A DNA stretch of 64,000 nt from Blastobasis lacticolella (Eukaryota; Arthropoda; Insecta; Lepidoptera; Blastobasidae). The position numbers were made by a program, and so were the translations under genes. Where the stretch lies: assembly GCA_905147135.1 (NCBI GenBank), contig LR990044.1:16000122-16064121 (forward strand), written 5' to 3'. The notes beneath the pieces were generated by a model. That model worked only from the letters and a program-made list of their open reading frames with translations. It was not told where the DNA came from and did no database searches. Below, piece by piece: positions 43,801 to 55,800 of the stretch (its first letter is position 1; each line of letters opens with the position of its first letter).

Positions 43801-46800
43801 CGTTCTATTTTACCTGCAGAGCCATCTAGTGATATTTTGTGGAACTATATACTACGTCCATACAAAACGGCACTCAGTTGTTTTGTACATGCCGCCACCC
43901 AAAGAACCTAGTTCTTTAACAAAACAAAAGAAAATATACTAACATTGACAAATCATACATGTATCTCCTATAGTATACTCTACCAAATGATGGCTCTGTA
44001 ACAATTAGCTATGCAACACTAAAATTAATGCAAACTAATACTAGACAACAATGAAATTGTACAATCAGATAGATCGTAACAAGTATGTAAACAGAAATAG
44101 AAGAAAAAACGTATCTCTAACTTATTTTCTATTCAAAATACAAAATGATAAAAAAAACATGACAGTTTTAGTGCTCAATCGATGTAAATGTAAAACAATA
44201 ACTCTTAATTAGCTTTAGGTAAAAAACACAATTTGTTACAAGGTCTTTTAGCTAGACTATTTTTAGTTTTAATCGTAACTACTCTAGTGAGATTATCTTT
44301 ACCAGGATGTTTAGCTACAATTCGTCCCAGTAACCACTTGCAGGTGGAGTATTTTGGTCTCTTACTAGCACAATGTCATCAATCACTGGCTCACTTTTCT
44401 TCGTTGTCCACTTCTGCCTTTGATTTAAAGTAACAAGATATTCATTGGACCATTTCCTCCAAAACTCACTAACCATTTTCTGTATGTGTTTCCATCTCTG
44501 CAATCCTGTAATATTAATATTTGTGAGGTCTTCGTCGGGTATAACAATTAGGGGTTCACCAACAAGTAAATGTCCTGGCGTTAAAGGTAATGGATCATTT
44601 GGATTGTCACCAATGTAAGATAGGGGACGCGAGTTCAGGCATGCCTCTATCTGTGTCAGAACTGTCGACAGCTCCTCAAAAGTAAGAGTGGAATCTCCGA
44701 TGCCTTTCTTTAAATGTGTCTTAGTAGAGCGGACTCCGGCCTCCCACAGTCCTTCGAAATTAGGAGCCAGTGGGGGAATGAAGTGCCAATTTGTACCCTC
44801 ATTTACCAGTAATTGGCTCAACTCATTTGGTAACTGAGATGTGGCTCTATTAAACATCTCCCTAAGCTCTCTGCTTGCACCGACAAAATTCGTCCCATTG
44901 TCGCTATACAAGTCACTACAATGGCCTCTTCTCGACACAAATCTTCTAAAAGCAGCAATGAATCCTTGCGATGACGAATCTGACACTGCCTCAAGGTGAA
45001 TGGCTTTCGTGGACATACAAATAAAAAGGCAGATATAACCTTTGTAAGATTTTGAACCTCTACCTGGTGAAAATCTAATATTAATATGACCTGTAAAGTC
45101 TACTCCAGAAACTTCGAATGGACGAGCTGGTTTAACTCTATCCTCTGGCAGTTCGCCCATTAGTTGAGTTTTAATTTGACGTGAGTATCTGGTGCAAGTC
45201 ACACATTGCCTATAGCATTTCTTTGTTAGCTCTCTCGCTCGTATAATCCAGTATTTGGTTCTTAATATGTTTAACATCAATGGTGGTCCACCATGAAGTG
45301 TTTTCAAATGTGCCTCTTCAACTATCAACTTGGTGAGATGACTCTCACTAGGCAAGATAATTGGATGCTTTATATCAAACTCTACTTGAGCCTGTTGAAG
45401 TCGACCACCTACTCTTAAAATCCCATTCTCGGTAAGAATAGGGTTAAGAGAATGAAGTTGGCTCTTTTTTGTGATCACTCCAGTTGTCATCAATTGTTGT
45501 ATTTCAGCCTTGAAGTGGAATCGCTGAGTTTCTCTTATACAGGTAAGTAACGTATCGTTTATGTATTTTATTGTAATATATTTATTTAATGTGTCTCTTT
45601 TATTTTCAGGTTTCTTCAGATTCAAGAATTTCTTGCAGTACGATAGAACTCGCAACGCTCTAGGTAGTGACGAAAATCTTAGCCATATGAAGTCTTCCTG
45701 CTCTATTATCGCTGCTAAGACTTTCAACGGTCTCTCCTCTTCTTTTGTCTCGAAATCAATAGTTGTAGGGGTAGTATTGTATGTGTCATTCTTCAGCAGC
45801 CACTCAGGTCCTTGCCACCAAAGATCATGGTTCGACAATTCAGATGTTGAAATACCACGCGAGGCACAGTCCGCTGGATTTTGATGCGTTCTGACATGGC
45901 CCCACTGCTCATGATTTAAAATTGTCAGTATCTCCGATACACGATTACACACAAAAGTGTTCCATCGACTTGGTTCTCCTCGCAGCCATGCTAAAACAAT
46001 AGTAGAGTCTGTCCATGCAAACAAATTTGATTTTTCTATCTGCATAACTTGAGAAACTTCATTTAATAATTTTGTACCCAGTAGAGCAGCACACAACTCA
46101 AGTCTCGGTATTGAAATCTTCTTTTCTACAGGTGAAACCTTAGTTTTAGCAGTTATTAAATTTACACACATTTGTCCATTCTCATTTCTTACTTTTAGAT
46201 AAATTGCAGCCGCATACGCCGCCTCAGATGCATCTGCAAAAGCGTGAAGCTCTACATAATCATTCCTTTTGCATTTTAACCACCTCGGTATAGAAATAGT
46301 TTCAAGCTTGTTCAACTCGTCTCTAAACTTAATCCATTCGACTAACAAGTCAGGGGTGAGATTTTCATCCCAACTCAATCCAGACTTCCACAGCGTTTGT
46401 ATAAATATCTTCGCATTTATAATGATAGGTGCGATCCAACCCATGGGGCGTACAGCCTTGCTATATCCGATAATACTTTTCTCTTGGAAATAGAGTCCTT
46501 GGCCGTTTCTTGGACCTGGACGGAATAATCGAAATTATCGGTATTTTCGTTCCAGCAAACACCTAAAATTTTAACTGTTTCGTTCGCCTTAATTTTCACT
46601 GAATTATTTGATCTCGTACTCCCTTGCTCTATATACGTTAACAGATTTCTATTGTTGCTGCACCACTTTTGTAATGTGAAACCTCCGGCTTTCATTAATT
46701 CTGTCATCTGTTGAACTATTTCCTTAGCTTCTTCCTCCGTTTCGCAACCGGTAAGGAGGTCATCCATGTAAAAATCGTTTAACGTTATTTCAGCCGCTAA

Positions 46801-49800
46801 GGTATATTTAAGCTGTTCGTCTCTCGCTACTTGTTGAAGCGTCTTAACGGCTAGGTAGGGTGCACACGCCGTACCGAATGTTAATCTCAGCATTCTATAA
46901 TGTTGTATAGGATCATTATAGTTTGATCTCCATAAAATTCTCTGAAAATCGGTGTCTAGGTTGTTGACAAGGACTTGTCTATACATTTGAACTAAATCAC
47001 CAACAATACAGATTTCATGGCGTCTCCATCTCACTAGAATATGTCGTAAGTCTTGCTGAATTTTAGGTCCAACAAGGAAATTGTCGTTCAAAGAGACATT
47101 ATTAACTCCCTTGCATGACACGTCGAAGACAACTCTAGTTTTCGTGGTTTCCTTATCCTCGCGGATAACCGCATGGTGAGGAAGGTATACAACATTCGGA
47201 TTATTAATTTCTTCTTCATCTGTAATGTGCTCTAAATGATTTTGCTCGATGTAATCATCTATTACTTGCTTGTAATCTTGATAGATCTCTTTATTTCTCA
47301 GTAGTCTTTTCTCTAGTATTTTAAATCTCCGTAAGGCTATCTCATTAGATTTCCCTTTCAGGCACTCAGGACTAGCACTTTTAAAAGGTAAGCGCACTAT
47401 GTAGCGTCCGTTTGAACTTCTCATTGTAGTTTCATCGTAAATTTCTTCACATCTCTGCTCTTCTCGTGTTAGTTTTTTCTCAATACTCTCCGGTTCTCGT
47501 TCTACTTCCCAAAATTGCTTAAGAAGTTGATCCTCCTTGACTTGAAGGTGTAAAGTTACCAGGCGTCGGTTTGAAGGTTGACTGCTTTGGACCCTTCCAG
47601 ATAGTATCCAGCCAAGGGCGGTGTTCTGGGCGATAGCTCCCGTCATAGAGGGATGTTTAATAAGACCAGGTAAGATAATCTCACTATAAACATCTACTCC
47701 TAGTATAATATCAATTTTCCCAGGTAACCCGTACTTAGGATCAGCTAAAGGTAAAGTATTTAATTCAGACCAATCTTTAATTTCAGTTTACTCAACACAT
47801 ATGCTTTAACCTCTGTAGAATACTCAGAATTATGTATAGACTCTATTTTAAATGTAACCATGTTCTTCGTTCTAGTTTGACCTTCACCAACTCTAGATAC
47901 TACGCCGCTAATAGGCACTCTCTTTAGACGTAAGTATTGTGTTGTTCTCTCAGTGATAAAGGAAGTTTCAGAACCTTGGTCTACAAGTGCTCTCACGACC
48001 TGTGTGTAGCCATTTGCAGATTTAATCTTGACCATTACAGTGGCCAATAACGTATCACTCGCGTTACTCTTTGTTGCATAATGTGCTACCATTTTTGCCT
48101 GTTGTTGCTGACTCTGTACTGTAAAGTCGCGTCTCTCCGTTGTAGTAGATTTCAGGTTGCCTGAATCATGACTCGGATCTCTCTCGTAATGAAGTAACGT
48201 ATGGTGTCTTTTGCCACATTTATGACAGCTCTTAGCATTATTACATTGTTTTACTGTATGTGAAGATGAAAGGCAATTGAAACATAACCTGTTTGATTTT
48301 ACAAACTCAGTTCTCTCTTCAGGGCACTGCTTCTCAAAAGTTTTACATTGAAAAAGTAAATGTTTTTCATTACAACACGTGCATGAAACATTAAGTAATG
48401 GTTTTTTCTCATCGTTTACACCTGAATGATATGACTTTGGCTTAATTACTGGCTTAGTGGTGGTCGGGTATTTTGGAGTTTCTATCATCTCTAGGGTACG
48501 GAATCTCGACTCGAGGAACATCATGAGTGCACTCCACGTAGGTAAGTCATTCAAATGTGATTGATTTAATTCCCACTGTTTTCTAGTCTCATTGTCCAAT
48601 TTTGATATGATTAGATAATTTGTAATCGGATCCCAACCCTTAGTATCAATTCCCAAGTTGTTCAAAGAATTTAAGCAAGCCGAAGTTGTATCAAGTATCT
48701 GTTTAATAGAATTTGCAGACACATTTGTTAGATTCCGTTGTGAAAATAAACGTTTCATAATTTCATTCATGTTGTACCGTTTATTATTGTATCGTCGCGT
48801 CAATTGAGCCCAAGCCTCACTAAAGTTTGACTCAGTAGTAGCAAAATTTCTGATAAGTTTTTCAGGTTTTCCCGACAGACTACTTTTCAGGTAGTATAGC
48901 TTTTGCACCTCACTTAAATTATGGTTATTATGAATTAAGGAAAGAAACATATCGTTAAATGTTTGCCACTCTTCATATTGTCCAGTAAATTTTGGCAATT
49001 GTATCTGAGGTAGCTTCACCTTACAACTCGACGAATGCTGAGTATCGGGCGACGAAGGCGATACAGCGGTAGTCTGGCTATAGGTTAGTAAATCGTCTTT
49101 CAACCTTGTTTTATATTGTAAGTAGGTATCTTCTACAGTAGAAAACACATCTTAGCAAAAATACGATAACTTAACCTTTTCATCCTTCTTAATTAAACCA
49201 GCAAGTTTATAATGATTCTCCATAAATGCATTCCACAATCTCTCTAAGTTCTCCTTTCGTGCTTCAATATACGAAGGTGATAATCTATCATGCGGTGCCT
49301 TTTTATAGTTTCGATAGGATATATTTATGCGCTCTAAAATATCCTCTTGTTTTTGTATAAGTTCCAATGCCATGATGAAGTTTATTTATTCAAATCACTT
49401 GCAAGAAACTGATTGCAAACTTGCACAAATGTTCTAAACCAAAGTTCAATGACCAAAACGTTTTGGTATTTTCTAAGTCCAAAAATACTCCACAGTCTAT
49501 GTTAATATTGCTTCAAATTATTTCTAAGTGTTTACAAGAGTAAATTTTATAAGTCCACAAAACGCGCCAGAGACTATGTTCAAAACCACTTGAAATTATT
49601 CTAAGTTTCAAAATCACTTCGATGAAATTATTATAAGTGTTTTCGTTTCGCGTCAGAACCTATCTTTAAATTCACTTTACTCACAGTCTATGTTCCGCAT
49701 TCCATACACTTAGTAGATTTCACTGTAACTCACCGCACCGCAGTCCAAGTCCCGCATTCCATACACTTAGAATTATTTTCTACTCACGCGCACACTAACT

Positions 49801-52800
49801 CTTTATTTAAAAAACTCCCGGGTTTCGGCACCAAAATGTCGCGGCAATAATTAAAACACCATACAATGTACTTCACAACTCTCGTATCTCTCATTTCAAT
49901 TCTCATTTAATCGAAACATTGAACAGGCTAATATGTAACGGCAAGAACATTTCAATAGCGCGTTCTATTTTATCTGCAGAGCCATCTAGTGAGATTTTGT
50001 GGAACTATATACTACGTCCATACAAAACGGCACTCAGTTGTTTTGTACAGTATTTATTGAATTAGGATTACGTTAATTAATCTCTTTTTAAAAGTAAAAA
50101 ATCTAACGGAAGACAAAGGGAAGTAAAGCGAGCTCATCCAGGTAGGGGGCGACGCATGCAGACCGATCAGCGCGTACGAGGGCTTACTCCGGCGAGACAC
50201 CTGGCACCGATACGCGCCACGCACATAACCGCCTAGGCGAATCATGTGCAGCGCGCCCGGCCCCAGCCAGCCGCCGGCGCTCACACCCGCACGCACCAGC
50301 CGGCCTACCCGCGTCGCCCCCTGAGCTCGGAACAAATAAGTTAAAAGAATGTCGTCTGTCTGTCAGTATGCCGCTTCAGTTAGGAAAATGACCATCTGTG
50401 GAAAAAAGAAACGGCAAGAAACCCACAGGTACATTTAAATATGATTACATTGCATTGATACATGTGTTAATTTAATTTGAGTGAGCCTGTCTTGATTGGA
50501 ATATGATGTAAACTAGAGATGAAACGGATAGTTGTATAGCCTCCTAGCCGGATAGCCGGATATCCGGCGGCCGGATATTTACAGGTCAGGTCTCTGAACA
50601 AGTTTGTACAAGCTGTAATCGCGGCGTTTATACGACTGCATGTGTACACGTAATTAAAAATTTTCGTTTAATGTGAATAATTTGAACGTTGAACTGAACA
50701 ATTCTTCCGCGCTTATACGGATTGATAGTTTCAAAATACGGGCTTACACATTAGCCACACACGACAAAAATGCGTATTCATGCTGATCAGCGGGTGTCAC
50801 CCTGTTGGGCAAAGTACGTAATGTCCACACTCGTGGAAGTTGCAAAGTCACACCTATGCCCGAGAAAATGTAAGAAAACTCAATGCGATGGTGTGAGCAT
50901 GTACTCCGCCGCCCCAAAGATCACCTTAGTGCAAGTAGCCCTAAATTTGGCGACGACGACTCGCTGACGCGGAAGACACCCACACGCAACCTGGCTGACG
51001 GCGGACCAACGGGACCTGAAGGACAATATTATTGACGCTGCTACTGCTCAAAATAGAAAGAAATGGAGGAAGCAGACAAGGAGAGCTGACTCCAGCTAAT
51101 GCAAAAAGAAGAGACCAGAAAACTATTACAAATTTTTGCTAACCTACCAAATGAAGATACGAGTAGAATAGGTGCCGATGCCGACATAATCAATAGTTCT
51201 TTGATTAATATTTATGGTCTTTAAACGTTTTAATACGACTTTTTACTCGACTGCTACAGAAGGGCATATATTTCTGATGAGCAAAACCACTTTTATGGGT
51301 TTTTCATACATTTTTTACTATCCGGTATCCGGCCGGATATCAACGCATTATCCGGTATCCGGCCGGATACCGGATAGTGGCCGGATATCCGTTACATCTC
51401 TAATGTAAACCTCTACAATCGGTCAAGATAACTAAAAATAAAATAAAAAACAAAAAAATAAAAATGGCATAGCAAAAGCAGGCCAGTCCACCATGGCGGC
51501 ACCCGTTCACGAGCATGACGCAGGGCCCAGCCATCGTCCAACTCAACCATATTTGAGGGAAGAGAACGACCCGACCCCCACGCCACCACCAGGCAGACTT
51601 TTAAGTGAGCATGCGCTACCAATGCCGTACACATTAAAAAAAAAATGTGTTATACAATGACTATTCCACATTAAATCATCCTCACCCAATTTACAAAATT
51701 GTAAATTTATAAATAACTTCCTATTTCGAAGAGCTAGTAGTACGCCATTTTTGTCATTGATATATTCATCAAGTTTATAATAGGCTTTTTTCATTAGAGA
51801 TGTTTTCACCTTTTCTTTAAATTGTGATTCAGGCAAATTAATAATACATTCAGGAATATGATTATAAAATCTTATACAGTTACCCATGAAAGATGAATTT
51901 ACTTTACTAAGTCTGAACAACGGTGTTACCAGTTTATTTTTGTTTCCTAAATTGACATTATGAATATCAGTATTTTTAGGAAATTGGGTAATATGCTTTC
52001 TAACATACATAATATTATCAAATATATATTGACTTGAGAAATTCAATACATAAATTTCTTTAAACAATTCTTTGAGCGAATCACGTCGACGTAATCCATA
52101 TATTGTTCCTACAGCTCGCTTTTGTAGTTTGAATATGATGTCGCTATCAGCACACTTGCCCCATAGTATAATGCCGTATGACATAATACTATGAAAATAA
52201 CTATAATAAACTAAACTAGCTGTATTCACATTCGTTAGCCTCCTTATTCGCCACACGGCAAATGCAGCCGAACTTAACCTACTAGCCAATGATTCAATAT
52301 GTGAGTGAATTTTTGAATCTATATTAACGCCCAAGAAAGTAGTTTTCTCTACCAACTCAAGTTGCGTTTTATCTAATATAACATTACATTGATTACTTTG
52401 TACATTAGGGAGGCAAAAATGAACGCATTTTGTTTTTTAGAGTTTAAGACTAAGTTATTAATCGTAAACCAATGAAGCACATTCTGAAGAACACAGTTTA
52501 CTTCGTCTATATTATTATCATTCCTATTAATTTGAAATATCAGTGAAGTGTCGTCAGCAAACAAGACTATACCAGCAATGTTCTGCACCATGTATGGAAG
52601 GTCTTTTTTATATACAAGAAAGTTCTTTTATATTCAAATTCCCTGGAGAGTACAACATGGAGTTCTTCATGAAAGGGGTTAAAAGGTTTTTACGGAGTCG
52701 GCAACGCGTGGGTGAAGCCTCTGGTATTGCAAATGTCTATAGGCTGCGGTGACTGCTTACCATCAGGCAGGCCTTAAGCTTGTTTGCCACCTTGATGGTA

Positions 52801-55800
52801 TAAAAAAATACTCAAAAGCGGGATTGGAATATCAGGAATATTTTAAATTGTCATCTCTCTTTATTTATGACATATGCGTACTATCCAACCCTTTGGATGG
52901 CGCTTATCAAAACAACCTATCCGTCATTACTAGTAGGTTAACCGACCGCCGCAAGGAAAATAAAACATTATCTGACTGTTACAGTTCATGGCGAAAACAA
53001 GATGTCGAAGTTCAAACATATTCCATGAATCTTCAAAATGAGTTAGAATGCTCTGTTATTTTGAATGAAGCTATGAAGCTAGGTGATATCGAAGGCATAT
53101 TTATTACACAAGATTCTAAAATACAAACTGAGAATTTGGAATCAATTGATTTTCTCGATCATTTTGATAAAACTGCGTTTGTTGTTGGCAATTTGGACTA
53201 TGTTTCGAGAAAAATTTGCCCCAAATTAAGGTAAGTAATTTTAACTTAGTAAGTTAATTTGCCAACAAACTGTTATGCAGTTTGGCAGGGTAACTATAAG
53301 AAAGACAGAATGTACGAAATATTGTAAGGATTAATAAATAATAATAATAATAAATAATAATAATTATGTAGTGCATAATTTTAGAGCAGGTGACTATGTA
53401 CCAGGGTTAACATCGCAGTGAATATTTAACATATTGCAATCTTATATTTAGTTTAACCATTGTTTTATGTTCTAACGTGTTAGTTATTTTTTTCCTATCG
53501 AAGTGCAATATCTAAAACTCAAAGATATAATATTTATTATTGTAGACAGAGGCTAAAACAAACTATTTTTAGTGTCATTTTCTAAGTTCATATAATTAAC
53601 ATCAAATTATATTATGCACAAGATACAATAATAAAAAAATGTTATTTAACTTAGTTTTAAATTTAACTGCAGTCCTAAAATTTTCAGATTTTTCGTAGTA
53701 GTAAGTCATGGATCTGAGAACGCAATCGCTGCGTACACCACGTCCATATCGCATAGCATTTGTCAGAAACGAAATGAAGTAGGGTTACCAGCACTCTCAT
53801 TCCATGTGCCCTTGATAAATTTGGTAATACGTACTTTATTTTAATTGATTTTTTTACATATATATCAATAGTTAGACAACTTTTAAACATAAATTCCTTA
53901 TTTTTCCAGATTGACAATAATATTGATATGAAATCGTCTCGACTTGAACCCCAAACATTAAAAAATGTATTTGACTCATTAGAAACTAGTTTGAAGCTCA
54001 AACATGAAGATGCTATTACATTTGTATTGAATAAACAAGCAAACAACTTATTGAACAAAATATTAAATGTTTTAGGTAAGTAAAGAAATATTCCTTTTTT
54101 TTGACATCTTTAGGATGATACTGCAAATTACAGGCATCAGGAATGATAACTTACACAAATCCTACGTACATACGACATACAACTCAGTTCCTGCTGTTGG
54201 TTTTTGTAAAAAACATTTGTCAGAGTGACAGTTTATTGACTATCTGTGTTATAATATGTAATTAAAAAGTTAAATATTTTGCAGATGTTAAATCAATAGA
54301 GGATGTGCCTGAAAATACTACTCTGAAGCAGCTTGGTCTTAACGACTCCAATATTCGCGAAGTTACAACTATACATAGAAAGTTTACAAATATGTACCAT
54401 GGAGCATTGGAAAAATTGACTATCAAAAAGTACTTGCCTATTATTGACTTTTATAAATTAGTTTGAGACAATTATGTGTGTAGACTTACTGAAAGGACTT
54501 AATTACAAAAATGTCATTTTCAGTTTGAAGGAACTTTCTAATGAAACCACTAGAACTAAGGAAAGCTTGCAAACATTCTTTACGTTTATTGATAACGATG
54601 AGCTCACGGCAACAGAACCCTTGCTATCAATGATTACTAAATTTAGCAGTTCGCAGAAAACAGAGGTTTGTATATTTAATACATGATTATTTATTTATGG
54701 ATTAACAATGAAGTCAGCAATCCTACTGTTATAACAAATACGATAATTTAGTAAGAAAAGTGGAAAGTTGGTGGTGGATAAAGCGGTCGAAGACTTTGGA
54801 TAATAATGATAGAATAGAGATGGGATGTAAATCAGAGGAGACACAGGATATGTTTTTTTAGGAATGGGAATCAGTAAGGCTTCCTTCCAAAGTCTCGGGT
54901 AATGTCTTGTATTAACGGATGTATTAAAATGTGATAAATAACTGGAGCAACAACGCCAATTACAATTAAATTAAATTTAATATCATATTTATTTCTATCA
55001 TACTAATGTCAATGTTTTTCTGTTAAGTAGAAGTGTTTTTATGTATGATAAGTATGTATTTAAAAAAAAAAAGTATATATGTAGTATACCAGTTAGCTAG
55101 GACCCATAGCACAAGCTTTGCTTAGTTTGGGGCTAGATGGCGCTGTGTGAATTTGTCCACGATTATTATTATTATTATTAAGACTTAATCACTCTCAGCA
55201 TGGCATGTTGGTTGACTGTTAGACAAAGTCCGCCAATTGCTGTAATTTGTGCAATAAAGTTTTTAAACAAATAAACAAAACAATTAAAGGCACAATCATG
55301 TTACGGCACATTTCAACATTGCCAATAGCATTAGATAATTGTGGTGCAATTGACGTATTATAATTTAGTAGTTATAAACATTAAGTTAATGGGTTTAAAT
55401 CTTAAATTATATCAAATTCTTTCAGAAAGAAGAAGAGCTGGACCCCAAGGCGGATTACCTAATGTTAATTCCAGGATTTAACGGTCATCATCAGATCTTC
55501 AACATAATTTGTGAGAGACTCAAGTTGCAAGCAATGACACTGCAATTGGGACCTGACTTAACTAACGAGACTATTCATGAGACTGCTGTTAATATTTTAA
55601 AAGTACGTTGAGCTATCTACCGTATTTCTAAATGAATGTGTGATTGAATTATTGACTAGTTACATTCGCTTGGAAAGACATGAAGATTACTTGTTCTTTT
55701 ATTTTACAGTTCATGAAGAGGAGATTTGAATTGAAGTCAAAGTTTTATTTGCTGGGATTTTCCTATGGCGTCAATATCGCGCTGGAATTAGCTTCGTTAA

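Larger units (their letters stand above)
43677..50049 (-). mobile_element. BEL/Pao LTR retrotransposon, 6.4 kb, inactive
   Basis: Identical-length 213-bp LTRs (43677-43889 and 49837-50049, TG...CA ends) differ at two sites. GTATT flanks both ends (43672-43676 and 50050-50054), a 5-bp target duplication. On the - strand the order is LTR, primer-binding site TGGTGCCGAAACCCGGGA (about 49817-49834), gag-protease, reverse transcriptase, RNase H, integrase, LTR. The domain order and motifs fit BEL/Pao. One stop and three frameshifts break the polyprotein. Confidence 0.93.
38223..53823 (+). other. Degenerate ketoreductase domain (exons 31-33)
   Basis: Residues about 1716-1911. The Rossmann motif normally written TGGLGGFG reads CGDSIIG (about 1729-1735), losing most glycines. 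The later KR landmarks GNLDYVSRKICP and VVVSHGSENAIAAY remain, with Lys (about 1846), Ser and Tyr (about 1882) in place, but the Asn four residues after Tyr is Ile. Exons 31 and 32 are split by a 14.5-kb intron full of transposons. The exon 32 acceptor is ambiguous by one codon (TAG at 52931-52933 or 52934-52936). Confidence 0.7.

Noticed and set aside
50054..50335. 93-codon - strand ORF
   Set aside because: Gly/Arg/Ala-rich reading of a GC-rich patch with no domain or splice context.
52749..52933. Upstream coding part of synthase exon 32
   Set aside because: The open frame runs through a LINE tail and the duplicated flank; phase and the acceptor TAG place the exon start at 52934 or 52937.
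54430..54476. Premature stop in the synthase after the ACP
   Set aside because: The TGA lies in a 94-bp intron; the donor at 54430 and acceptor ending 54523 restore phase and the linker sequence.
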